The notes below the pieces were generated by a model. That model saw only the letters and a program-made list of their open reading frames with translations, was not told the DNA's origin and did no database searches. DNA of 7,095 bases from Gammaproteobacteria bacterium. Lineage in GTDB: Bacteria; Pseudomonadota; Gammaproteobacteria; Arenicellales; UBA868. Positions 1 to 6,973 of this stretch are shown in pieces. The first letter of the stretch is position 1. Every line of letters starts with the position of its first letter. The stretch spans positions 1 to 7,095 of the forward strand of contig DPVA01000017.1 in NCBI GenBank assembly GCA_003529705.1. The letters run 5' to 3'. The position numbers and the translations under genes were made by a program.

Positions 1-1974
1 CATCTGGTGGAGTACATCCAGACTGATATCTGGACCCGATTCCAGCGCCTTAGGGGGCACGAGGCTTACTACGTCTGCGCGGAGGATGCCCACGGTACAC
101 CTATCATGCTCAGGGCCCGCAATGAAGGCATTACGCCAGAAGCCCTAATAGAGAGGATCGGGGATGACCATCGCCGCGACTTCGCCGATTTCAACATCGC
201 CTTTGATAACTACTATACGACCCACTCGGCCGAAAATCGATATTTCTCTGAGTTGATTTTCAAGCAACTGAAAAACGAGGGACATATAGAGGCGCGCACG
301 ATTACGCAGGCCTACGACCCGGTGGAAAACATGTTCCTTCCTGACCGCTTTATCCGTGGAACCTGCCCGCGGTGCGATGCAGAGGACCAAAATGGTGACA
401 ACTGTGAAGTATGTGGCGCGACTTATGCACCAACAGATCTCGCGGACCCGGTCTCTGTTATCTCGGGCGTTGCACCGATTTCTCGAGATTCTGAACATTT
501 CTTTGTTCGGCTGTCTGACTTTGAACCCATGCTGCGTGAGTGGACGGGTTCTGGACGGTTACAGTCAGAGGTGGTCAATAAACTCAACGAATGGTTTGAT
601 GCCGGCCTTCAAGATTGGGATATCTCCCGCGATGCGCCCTACTTTGGGTTTGAAATCCCCGGTGCGCCAGAGAAGTACTTTTATGTCTGGCTTGATGCTC
701 CCATTGGGTACATGGCAAGTTTCCAGAATTTCTGTAACACGACCGGTGTTGAATTTGACACCTTCTGGTCCAAAGAGGCCCCAACCGAGCTCTATCATTT
801 TGTGGGTAAGGACATACTTTATTTCCACACTCTGTTCTGGCCTGCGATGCTCCACGGTGCAGGATTCCGCACGCCCACAGCGGTATTCACCCACGGCTTT
901 CTCACCATAAACGGGCAGAAGATGTCCAAATCTCGAGGAACATTTATTACGGCGAGGAACTATCTCGATCATCTGGATCCTGACTACCTGCGTTATTATT
1001 TTGCGGCGAAACTAAACAATCGTGTTGAAGACATCGATTTCAATGTCGATGACTTTGTCACTCGCGTAAACTCTGATCTTGTAGGAAAAGTCGTTAACAT
1101 CGCGAGCCGTTGTGCCGGCTTCATTGAGAAACGTTTCCGAGGCCGATTGTCAGGGACATTGCCCGATCCTGAACTGAACGGAAAATTTTGTGCGCGCCAC
1201 GATACGATTTGCGACTACTTCGAAAACCGCGAATTCGGCCGTGCCATTCGGGAAATAATGGCACTGGCAGACCTTGCCAACCAATATATCAATGACCTCA
1301 AGCCTTGGATCATCGCGAAGGACGAGAGTCGGGCCGAAGAACTTCAGGAGGTATGCACCCAGGGCCTTAACCTATTCCGCATCCTGATTACTTGGCTTGC
1401 CCCAGTAGTCCCGGAATTAGCAAGGCGTAGTGGAGAATTTCTCCGGCATCCTCTCGATACAGGACATGCTCTGAACCAACTCACCGAACCACTGCTTAAT
1501 CACCAGATTGGATCTTTTGTCCGGTTGCTGGAGCGAATTGCACCGGAACATGCCAAAGCGATGATGGAGGATACTCAGTTAATGAAGGTAAACGACAGCA
1601 AGCAATTGGCGGGAAAACACCTGCAAGATGATCCCATCTCACCCGAGATCACCATAGACGAATTCTCCAAAATTGACCTCCGGGTGGTTCAAGTGATGGC
1701 CGCCGAGGCGGTCGACGGTGCCGACCGTCTACTGAAACTGACACTCGATCTGGAAGGTGAAACCCGGGAAGTTTTTGCCGGAATCAAGAGTGCCTATGAT
1801 CCGCAAACACTGGTCGGCAAGTACGTGGTCATGGCAGCAAACCTCGCACCGAGGAAAATGCGGTTCGGAGTCTCGAACGGTATGATTCTTGCGGCTTCTG
1901 GTTCCGACGATGCAGGCGGTATTTTTCTGCTTTCTCCTGACGACGGCGCCGAGCCCGGAATGCGGGTCCGCTAA
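1..1974 (+). CDS. metG: Methionyl-tRNA synthetase, 5'-truncated by window edge
   Basis: Class I aminoacyl-tRNA synthetase that charges tRNA-Met and initiator tRNA with methionine in the cytoplasm. The window opens on the second histidine of the HIGH-type motif (HLGH in E. coli), so about 24 N-terminal residues lie outside; the GTG at 7 is an internal valine, not a start. Seen in order: the AEDAHGTP region (about 82-105), a zinc knuckle with four cysteines (codons at 364, 373, 403 and 412), the WLDAPIGYM segment (about 688-714), the KMSKS loop (919-933), the helical anticodon-binding region, and a C-terminal tRNA-binding OB domain (about 1636-1971, with LAPRKMRFG) of the type that supports dimerisation. 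Length and residues follow E. coli MetG throughout. The gene ends in TAA, 18 bases before the next start. The promoter is outside the window. Identification is essentially certain. Confidence 0.98.
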   Translation, partial: HLVEYIQTDIWTRFQRLRGHEAYYVCAEDAHGTPIMLRARNEGITPEALIERIGDDHRRDFADFNIAFDNYYTTHSAENRYFSELIFKQLKNEGHIEARTITQAYDPVENMFLPDRFIRGTCPRCDAEDQNGDNCEVCGATYAPTDLADPVSVISGVAPISRDSEHFFVRLSDFEPMLREWTGSGRLQSEVVNKLNEWFDAGLQDWDISRDAPYFGFEIPGAPEKYFYVWLDAPIGYMASFQNFCNTTGVEFDTFWSKEAPTELYHFVGKDILYFHTLFWPAMLHGAGFRTPTAVFTHGFLTINGQKMSKSRGTFITARNYLDHLDPDYLRYYFAAKLNNRVEDIDFNVDDFVTRVNSDLVGKVVNIASRCAGFIEKRFRGRLSGTLPDPELNGKFCARHDTICDYFENREFGRAIREIMALADLANQYINDLKPWIIAKDESRAEELQEVCTQGLNLFRILITWLAPVVPELARRSGEFLRHPLDTGHALNQLTEPLLNHQIGSFVRLLERIAPEHAKAMMEDTQLMKVNDSKQLAGKHLQDDPISPEITIDEFSKIDLRVVQVMAAEAVDGADRLLKLTLDLEGETREVFAGIKSAYDPQTLVGKYVVMAANLAPRKMRFGVSNGMILAASGSDDAGGIFLLSPDDGAEPGMRVR

Positions 1975-1992
1975 CCACCCCCCGCTCTTTCC

Positions 1993-3138
1993 ATGACTGC
2001 GCAAGCGCCTCTGACGAACCAGCGGGACTTGTTTCAGATCCCGGACGAAATCTGTTATCTCAACTGTGCCTATATCTCGCCGCTTTTAAAATCTACGGCA
2101 GAAGCGGGTAAAAGGGGTATGGAACGCAAGTTGCGCCCCTGGGAGATCAGCCCGCCTGATTTTTTCTCAACCGCTCAGCAGATTCGCGCAACTGCTGGGT
2201 CACTGCTCGGGAGCACGGCAAATGAGGTCGCTATCGTGCCGTCTGCCAGCTACGGTCTCGCGGCCGCCGCACGGAATCTCCCGGTTCATAAAGGCCAAAA
2301 CATCCTGGTACTCGCTGAGCAGTATCCGTCCAACTACTATGTGTGGGAATCGATGGCCCGCAAAACGGGGGCCATTCTCCGATCCGTGCCCCGGCCCGCA
2401 GATGGAGACTGGACGCGAGGCATTCTGGAAATGCTCGACAACGATACAGCGATTGCCGCTCTACCCCATTGTCACTGGTCTGATGGCACGCTGGTTGATC
2501 TGGCACGGGTTCGACACCGCCTTGACCAAACAGGTGGCGCACTGGTCGTGGACCTTACACAGAGCCTCGGTGCCATGGTTTTTGATCTCGACGCCATTCG
2601 ACCGGATTTTGCAGTTGCCGCGGCATATAAGTGGTTGCTTGGACCCTACGCGACAGGCTTACTTTATGTTGACCCGCGACATCATGACGGAGACCCTCTG
2701 GAATTGCCCATCTTCTCTAGGAAAAATGCAGTGCAGTTCAGTGATATCAGTTACCGGAATGAGTTCGAGCCGGGCGCCTGCCGTTTTGATGTAGGTGAAG
2801 TTGCGAACTTTGCGCTGCTACCGGCGCTTCATGACGCCCTGCTGCAAATCCTTGAATGGCAGGTCCCACGAATCCAGGCCAGCCTCGCCGAGCGAACCGC
2901 AATCATAGCAACCGAAGCCTCGGCTCTCGGACTAGAGGTTGTCGACCCGATGCGCCGCGCGCCACATTTCCTTGGCATTCGTTTTCCCAACGGACTTCCT
3001 GTAGGACTGGCTGAACATTTTCACGAACAACAGGTCTACGTCAGTGTTCGCGGCGATGCCCTTCGTGTGACACCGCACCTCTACAACACGGAAGATGATC
3101 AAAAAAGATTTATCCACGTGCTACGGAGCTTTATGTGA
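1993..3138 (+). CDS. Class V aminotransferase-fold PLP-dependent enzyme, function unassigned
   Basis: A 381-residue fold-type I PLP enzyme of the superfamily that holds cysteine desulfurases, kynureninase and isopenicillin N epimerase. Visible: an N-terminal YLNCAYISPL segment (22-31), a PSASYG cofactor-phosphate-type region (83-88), EQYPSN (109-114), HCHWSDGT (159-166), the pyridine-N-binding aspartate in VVDLTQSLG (D187), the Schiff-base lysine in AYKWLLGP (K213), and a C-terminal SVRGDALRVTPHLYN stretch (351-365) with the carboxylate-binding arginine R358. The mobile loop with the catalytic cysteine seen in SufS/CsdA is absent, so I do not call it a desulfurase; the C-terminal motif is closer to kynureninase and epimerase relatives. 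The substrate is unknown. ATG 1993 is the first possible ATG after an in-frame stop, but no Shine-Dalgarno is visible in the C-rich leader. Its stop overlaps the rnfB start by four bases. Sure of the fold, not of the reaction. Confidence 0.85.
   Translation: MTAQAPLTNQRDLFQIPDEICYLNCAYISPLLKSTAEAGKRGMERKLRPWEISPPDFFSTAQQIRATAGSLLGSTANEVAIVPSASYGLAAAARNLPVHKGQNILVLAEQYPSNYYVWESMARKTGAILRSVPRPADGDWTRGILEMLDNDTAIAALPHCHWSDGTLVDLARVRHRLDQTGGALVVDLTQSLGAMVFDLDAIRPDFAVAAAYKWLLGPYATGLLYVDPRHHDGDPLELPIFSRKNAVQFSDISYRNEFEPGACRFDVGEVANFALLPALHDALLQILEWQVPRIQASLAERTAIIATEASALGLEVVDPMRRAPHFLGIRFPNGLPVGLAEHFHEQQVYVSVRGDALRVTPHLYNTEDDQKRFIHVLRSFM
3125..3137 (+). promoter_or_regulatory. Ribosome binding site and GTG start of rnfB
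   Basis: GGAG at 3125-3128 lies six bases before the GTG at 3135. The GTG overlaps the TGA of the preceding gene (ATGTGA), the usual arrangement for translational coupling. This supports the non-ATG start for the ferredoxin gene. Confidence 0.7.
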
Positions 3139-3776
3139 CCGTTGAGACCTCCCGTACTGCGGCCAGGATTAATGCCAAGCTTCCGCAACTCCAATGCCAG
3201 CGTTGCGGTTATCCTTCTTGTCAGGATTTTGCAGAGGCGGTCTCAAATGGTAACGTGCCAGGAGATCGCTGCGATCCTGGAGGTATCCGCGTGTTGGAGT
3301 TGTTGAATTCGATCACGGAACAGGATCATTATTCCTTGGACCCGAGTTTTGATTCGCCGACCCTACCCACCGGGGTAAAAATCGAGGAATCTGAGTGCAT
3401 TGGTTGCACGCTTTGTCTTCAGGCCTGTCCCGTCGCCGCAATCATCGGTGCCGGCAAACTTATGCACACGGTGATACGCACAGACTGCACCGGTTGCGAA
3501 CTCTGCCTGCCGGTCTGCCCCGTTGACTGTATTAAATCAATCGATTTCCAGGAAAAAAATGCATTGTCTTATCAAGAATCCTTGACCGCAAAGTCGTCCC
3601 ATCACCGCTTTAATTACGAGCGATGGCAACACCGCACCCAGTCAGCTCCACTGGCCCGGGAGGATAACAACGAGGCCTCACGGCGCGACGAGATTGCAAA
3701 GAGCGTCGCTAGGGTCCGGTCGAAACGACGTGTGCTAAACCAGGAACATTCCCAGGGTGAACGCGGCGCAGCGTAA
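3135..3776 (+). CDS. rnfB: Stand-alone soluble RnfB-type ferredoxin
   Basis: Electron-transfer iron-sulfur protein of the RnfB/RsxB family, 213 residues. The N-terminal Fe-S domain has C21, C24, C29 and C46 in the pattern CxxCGYPSC...CDPGG, followed by two ferredoxin [4Fe-4S] motifs: C88/C91/C94/C98 (CIGCTLCLQACPV) and C118/C121/C124/C128 (CTGCELCLPVCPV). RnfB of the membrane Rnf/Rsx complex normally begins with a transmembrane helix; here the protein starts about 16 residues before the first Fe-S domain with no hydrophobic segment, so it is predicted cytoplasmic. Residues about 155-213 form a highly charged, mostly basic tail (several Arg/Lys pairs), as I recall for soluble RnfB homologues of beta- and some gammaproteobacteria. 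No rnfA, C, D, G or E is present in the window. It overlaps nth by 20 bases. Redox partners are unknown. The family is certain; the role in a full Rnf complex is doubtful. Confidence 0.92.
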   Translation: MTVETSRTAARINAKLPQLQCQRCGYPSCQDFAEAVSNGNVPGDRCDPGGIRVLELLNSITEQDHYSLDPSFDSPTLPTGVKIEESECIGCTLCLQACPVAAIIGAGKLMHTVIRTDCTGCELCLPVCPVDCIKSIDFQEKNALSYQESLTAKSSHHRFNYERWQHRTQSAPLAREDNNEASRRDEIAKSVARVRSKRRVLNQEHSQGERGAA

Positions 3777-4389
3777 TGAATTCTTCGCTCGACTTCAGGA
3801 GTCGATTCCGGAACCGATAACAGAACTCAAGTATCGGACCCGTTTTCAGCTACTGGTCGCGGTGATTCTCTCCGCCCAGGCAACTGATCTATCCGTCAAT
3901 CGCGCGACCCGAAAACTTTTTCGTGTCGCCGGCACTCCTAAAGCGATCCAGGAACTCGGCGTCTCAGGTTTGAAGAAATACATCCGCACCATCGGCCTTT
4001 ACAATACTAAGGCGTTCAACATCATTAAGACCTGCTCGATCTTGTTAGAAGATCATGCGGGCCGTGTGCCGCATGAGCGCAGTGCGCTGGAGGCCTTGCC
4101 GGGAGTCGGGCGCAAAACGGCAAATGTCGTGCTCAACACCGCATTCGGTGAGCCGACCATCGCGGTCGATACCCATATCTTCAGGGTAGCTAATCGGACT
4201 GGCATTGCAAAAGGTCGATCAGTCCTTCAAGTCGAACACGGCCTGTTGCGCGCAACACCGGAACCTTACCTCAAAACTGCCCACCACCTACTCATCCTAC
4301 ACGGTCGCTATATCTGCCGCGCCCGCCGTCCGCTCTGCACCGAGTGCGTCATTGCTGATATTTGCGGATTTTCTGAAAAGACGAGTTGA
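3757..4389 (+). CDS. nth: Endonuclease III (DNA glycosylase/AP lyase)
   Basis: Base-excision repair enzyme that removes oxidised pyrimidines from DNA and cleaves the strand at the resulting abasic site. The 210-residue product aligns with E. coli Nth (211 residues) almost without gaps: the LSAQATD segment (38-44), the helix-hairpin-helix LPGVGRKTANVV (114-125) with catalytic lysine K120, the catalytic aspartate D138 in VDTHIFRV, and the C-terminal [4Fe-4S] cysteines C187, C194, C197 and C203 at the same positions as in E. coli. The GTG at 3757 gives the E. coli-like N terminus and is preceded by AGGA at 3742-3745, 11 bases upstream. It lies inside the last 20 bases of rnfB, so expression probably depends on the upstream unit. 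The linkage of rnfB-type genes with nth is known in other proteobacteria. No key residue is missing. Confidence 0.98.
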   Translation: MNAAQRNEFFARLQESIPEPITELKYRTRFQLLVAVILSAQATDLSVNRATRKLFRVAGTPKAIQELGVSGLKKYIRTIGLYNTKAFNIIKTCSILLEDHAGRVPHERSALEALPGVGRKTANVVLNTAFGEPTIAVDTHIFRVANRTGIAKGRSVLQVEHGLLRATPEPYLKTAHHLLILHGRYICRARRPLCTECVIADICGFSEKTS

Positions 4390-4406
4390 TCCGGTAGAGT
4401 TGGGAC

Positions 4407-5192
4407 TTACGACAAATCAGAAATTTCGGTGTTCGTGATCGGGTTCGACAAACCACGTTGACGCACCGATTCAAAAAGAGCCACCCCGGTAGCAACTGAG
4501 ACATTCAGGCTGGACAAACTGTCCGCCGCCGGGATTCGGGCCATCCCGTCGCAATGCTTGCGGGTAACAGGGCGCACCCCATTTGATTCGGAGCCCACCA
4601 CGAGGCCGAGCGGGCCGGAAAGGTCGAACTCATACAAAGGAGCAGCGCTGTCGGGGGCGGTCCCAATAAGCCAGATACCCGCAGCCTTCAGGTTTTCGAG
4701 TACTCGCGTCCAGCTTCCAACCTCGAAGACGTTGAGTTGATGAATACCCCCCTCTGCGACTCGAATTGCCGCAGGGGTCAGTCCCGCTCCCACATTTGTT
4801 GGCATTATCACTCCATCCACTCCTGCTGCGGCCGCCGTCCGGAGACAGGCCCCAAGGTTTCTTGGATCCTCGATCCCATCGAGCAATAACACCAATGTGC
4901 TTGGGCCGACCCCAGCCAACCATCTGGTGAAATCTGAGAAGCCCAATGTTGGCGCATGCGGGAGCAGCCCTACCACCCCCTGGTGCCGGACTGTCCCAGC
5001 AAGGCGATCAAGCACGTCGCGATCACAGCGTCTGACTTGAACGCCACGGGCACGTGCTAGGGACAACAATTGGCGAATACGTTGATCTTTGCGCCCCCCA
5101 TCATGAACAATTTCGCTTATCGCAACCGGATCGGAACGAAGTGCCGCGTCGACCGCGTGAAAACCACATAGGGCGAGATGCTTCGAATCCAT
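4407..5192 (-). CDS. rlmB: 23S rRNA (guanosine-2251-2'-O)-methyltransferase
   Basis: SPOUT-class, SAM-dependent enzyme that 2'-O-methylates G2251 in the P-loop of 23S rRNA. From the ATG at 5192 it has 261 residues, slightly longer than E. coli RlmB. The N-terminal substrate-binding domain begins CGFHAV and ends near VRHQGVVG (about 68-75). The catalytic domain shows motif 1 (DGIEDPRNLGACLRTA, with N112 and R118), motif 2 (GLVVGSESNGVR, with E202) and motif 3 (SSLNVSVATGVALFE, with N230), which form the trefoil knot and SAM pocket. Compared with E. coli, the segment aligned to VACGAAESVP reads VAEGGIHQLN, a modest divergence between motifs 1 and 2. Its start shares one base with the rnr stop, matching the rnr-rlmB pair of other gammaproteobacteria. 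The rpsF-rpsR-rplI genes that commonly follow are absent; nth converges instead. Other TrmH-family methyltransferases are the only real alternative. Confidence 0.93.
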   Translation of the reverse strand: MDSKHLALCGFHAVDAALRSDPVAISEIVHDGGRKDQRIRQLLSLARARGVQVRRCDRDVLDRLAGTVRHQGVVGLLPHAPTLGFSDFTRWLAGVGPSTLVLLLDGIEDPRNLGACLRTAAAAGVDGVIMPTNVGAGLTPAAIRVAEGGIHQLNVFEVGSWTRVLENLKAAGIWLIGTAPDSAAPLYEFDLSGPLGLVVGSESNGVRPVTRKHCDGMARIPAADSLSSLNVSVATGVALFESVRQRGLSNPITNTEISDLS

Positions 5193-5204
5193 CAATGTCT
5201 CCTT
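5190..5204 (-). promoter_or_regulatory. Ribosome binding site deciding the rlmB start
   Basis: On the minus strand AAGGAG (5204-5199) is followed six bases later by ATG (5192-5190). An in-frame TTG at 5195-5193 would be only three bases from the same site, so the ATG is preferred. The rnr stop TGA (5194-5192) overlaps the ATG by one base (TGATG), which implies termination-reinitiation coupling. Confidence 0.75.
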
Positions 5205-6847
5205 CCGGAGGCCGCTGCGCGCTTCCTTCGCGCCTGATTCTGACGTGAACGATTACGTTTCCGGGACCTCGGGGGCTTAGGCGGGAAACCGTCATCAAGA
5301 ACCCGCGCAAAGTCGATTTTTCCGTCCTCCAGGTGCACGCCTGCAAGCTTGACCCGGATCCTGTCGCCTAGCATGACACGTTCACCTGTCTCGCGCGCCA
5401 CCAGACTCATATGCCGTTGATCGAATTCAAAATAACCCCAACCCAACTCTGAGACATGGATCATGCCCTCAACGGGAAACTCCTCTAATGTGATGAACAC
5501 ACCGAATCCAGCAACGCCGCTTACCGTTCCCAAGAATACGTTTCCGATGTACTCGTGCATGAACTGCGCTTTTAGCCAAGTCATCATCTCACGTTCCGCA
5601 ACTTCAGCTTGGCGCTCCGTGCGCGAACAATGATCTGTAATTGCGGTGAGTTCACGTTCATCGTAGCCGGCTCCGGGCATCGGCTCCTTATCCAACACCG
5701 CTTTCAGGAGCCGATGCGCAATGAGATCAGGATAACGCCGGATCGGTGACGTAAAGTGGGTATAGGTCTCAAAACCAAGTCCATAGTGAGCGGATCGGGT
5801 AGGCGAATAAAAAGCCTGCTTCATGGACCGCAAGACCAGCATTTGCAAACAGGCCAAAGGCTTTTTGTTTTTTTTAGCCGATGCGAGGGCGCGAGATAAT
5901 ACCCCCCCGGTCGGCACGCTGCCACCGTCAATCCGGACGCCGAACACTCCGAAGATGTCTTTCAGGTTTCGAATAGCATCTCGATCCGGGGCGTCGTGAC
6001 ATCGGTAGATCGCTTTCGAAAGGGAGCGATCCAATGCTTGGCCAGCGCAAATATTGGCTGCCAACATGCATTCTTCAATAACTCTCGCAGCCTCTGGACG
6101 CGGTCTTAACTTCATCGCTTCAATGTAGCCATCATGATCGAAAAGCGTTTCGGTCTCCGAAAACTCTAGCTGCAGACTCCCCCTAGCGCGACGTTGATCC
6201 CAGAGTTTCCGGCTAACGACATCTAACGTCCTAAGGCTCTGCTTAACGGACGAGGTCTGATCAAGAAATGCACTATCCGGTTGATTCAGGAACGCAGACA
6301 CGGTGTCATAAGTCAGCCTCGCCGCAGATTGGATTCGGGCCTCGACAAACTCATAATGGTCAATCTTGCCATCATGGGTTAGGTTCATCCGACACACCAG
6401 CGCAAAACGGACCTCGCCAGGATTTAATGAGCACAAATCGGTGGACAACATTTCCGGAAGCATCGGAACTACCCGGCCAGGGAGATAGACCGAATTCCCC
6501 CTTTCTCTTGCCGCCAGGTCGAGCGGCCCATCTCGCTCTACATAGCGCGACACATCCGCAACGGCTACGTCGAGCTTGAACCCGGCCGCATCCTCTCGAC
6601 AATAGACAGCATCATCAAAATCCCGAGCATCCTTACCATCGATCGTCACAAACGGCACTTTCGTAAGATCCAGTGTCTCACCCGAGGGCTTCGCAGCAGA
6701 TTTTTCGGAAAAAGCAACAAGCAACTTTTCAACATCGCCCGGCCAAATCGTCGGTATCTGATTCCGTAGAAGAATATTCTCTCGGACCGATGAGACCTGC
6801 GCTTGCTCAGAATTAATCGGCGGCCGCCGGCGTGAGATTTTTGACAT
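5192..6847 (-). CDS. rnr: RNase R-type 3'-5' exoribonuclease lacking N-terminal HTH and cold-shock domains
   Basis: Processive 3'-5' exoribonuclease of the RNase II/R family, acting in RNA turnover and rRNA/tRNA quality control. The 551 residues contain a complete RNB domain, an S1 domain (about 434-516) and a basic tail (about 523-551). The RNB metal-binding aspartates D70, D76, D78 and D79 are in IDGKDARDFDDAV and match E. coli D272, D278, D280 and D281; the stacking tyrosine Y121 (in NSVYLPG) and HFTSPIRRYPD (364-374) are also present. Against the 813-residue E. coli enzyme, similarity starts near residue 22 (ENILLRNQIPTIWP), at the end of the second cold-shock domain; about 200 residues are missing. 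An in-frame TAG at 6862-6860 and a tRNA only 126 bases upstream rule out a missed longer start. ATG 6847 has only a weak AGG-type ribosome site. It is a deletion product or a short family variant; the catalytic core appears intact. Confidence 0.93.
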   Translation of the reverse strand: MSKISRRRPPINSEQAQVSSVRENILLRNQIPTIWPGDVEKLLVAFSEKSAAKPSGETLDLTKVPFVTIDGKDARDFDDAVYCREDAAGFKLDVAVADVSRYVERDGPLDLAARERGNSVYLPGRVVPMLPEMLSTDLCSLNPGEVRFALVCRMNLTHDGKIDHYEFVEARIQSAARLTYDTVSAFLNQPDSAFLDQTSSVKQSLRTLDVVSRKLWDQRRARGSLQLEFSETETLFDHDGYIEAMKLRPRPEAARVIEECMLAANICAGQALDRSLSKAIYRCHDAPDRDAIRNLKDIFGVFGVRIDGGSVPTGGVLSRALASAKKNKKPLACLQMLVLRSMKQAFYSPTRSAHYGLGFETYTHFTSPIRRYPDLIAHRLLKAVLDKEPMPGAGYDERELTAITDHCSRTERQAEVAEREMMTWLKAQFMHEYIGNVFLGTVSGVAGFGVFITLEEFPVEGMIHVSELGWGYFEFDQRHMSLVARETGERVMLGDRIRVKLAGVHLEDGKIDFARVLDDGFPPKPPRSRKRNRSRQNQARRKRAAASGRRH

Positions 6848-6855
6848 GATGAAAA

Positions 6856-6879
6856 TTACCTAAATCTACTTGGAATCAT
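6856..6879 (-). CDS. Possible seven-codon leader peptide upstream of rnr
   Basis: ATG at 6879-6877 opens a frame encoding MIPSRFR and ends in TAA at 6858-6856, eight bases before the rnr ATG. It is preceded by AGGAG at 6887-6883, a better ribosome site than that of rnr itself, although the three-base spacing is short. It is not in the rnr frame. A frame this short can arise by chance, so this is a weak call; if translated it could bring ribosomes to the rnr start. Confidence 0.2.
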   Translation of the reverse strand: MIPSRFR

Positions 6880-6891
6880 CGTCTCCTGCGA

Positions 6892-6930
6892 TTGACAACT
6901 TTCCACCCAATTCGTTAAGGTTCGCGCCCC
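6892..6930 (+). promoter_or_regulatory. Putative stable-RNA promoter for tRNA-Leu
   Basis: A perfect -35 hexamer TTGACA lies at 6892-6897. At 17-18 bases there is only a weak -10 (TTAAGG at 6915 or TAAGGT at 6916), but it is followed at once by CGCGCCCC (6923-6930), the GC-rich discriminator typical of stringently controlled rRNA and tRNA promoters. Transcription would begin about 40 bases before the tRNA, giving a 5' leader for RNase P to remove. The combination is convincing although the -10 is poor. Confidence 0.5.
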
Positions 6931-6973
6931 TGATTAGGCTGGTGTATCCAGTATTTTGTTGTAGTTCTCTTTA

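Larger units (their letters stand above)
6848..6973. other. Divergent intergenic region between rnr and tRNA-Leu
   Basis: This 126-base region must hold the start signals for rnr (leftward) and probably the tRNA (rightward). On the + strand I see a TTGACA and a GC-rich discriminator (listed separately). On the minus strand I see a strong AGGAG at 6887-6883, a seven-codon ATG frame and only a weak AGG near the rnr start; no convincing sigma-70 promoter for rnr stands out. Translation of the rnr-oriented strand gives frequent stops and no remnant of cold-shock-domain coding sequence. Confidence 0.6.

Noticed and set aside
7..9. GTG as the start of the methionyl-tRNA synthetase gene
   Set aside because: Homology extends to the window edge at base 1 and the HIGH motif is cut there, so the GTG is an internal valine and the gene is simply truncated by the window.
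145..972. Several open frames on the opposite strand and in other frames across metG (145-498, 356-910, 565-972)
   Set aside because: They lie wholly inside a highly conserved gene, carry no recognisable motifs and look like composition-driven shadows.
1975..1992. Possible terminator or regulatory element between metG and the PLP gene
   Set aside because: The 18 bases contain only a C/T-rich run without dyad symmetry.
2222..2794. 190-codon open frame in the +2 frame within the PLP enzyme gene
   Set aside because: The main frame carries all cofactor-binding motifs; the alternative is low-complexity Trp/Arg/Ser-rich sequence without family features.
5193..5195. TTG as the rlmB start
   Set aside because: It is only three bases from the Shine-Dalgarno, while the following ATG at 5192 has a six-base spacing and a standard stop/start overlap with rnr.
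4558..5346. Open frames overlapping rlmB and the 3' end of rnr (4558-4740, 4630-4923, 5054-5248, 5101-5346)
   Set aside because: They overlap well-supported genes in other frames and show no motif or start signal of their own.
6268..6602. Open frames over the RNB catalytic region (6268-6579 +, 6372-6602 -)
   Set aside because: They are alternate readings of the catalytic domain coding sequence, rich in Arg/Cys/Gly from codon composition.
6939..6951. Small inverted repeat CTGG-TGTAT-CCAG in the tRNA leader
   Set aside because: A four-base stem is too short to support an operator or terminator call and no T-run follows.
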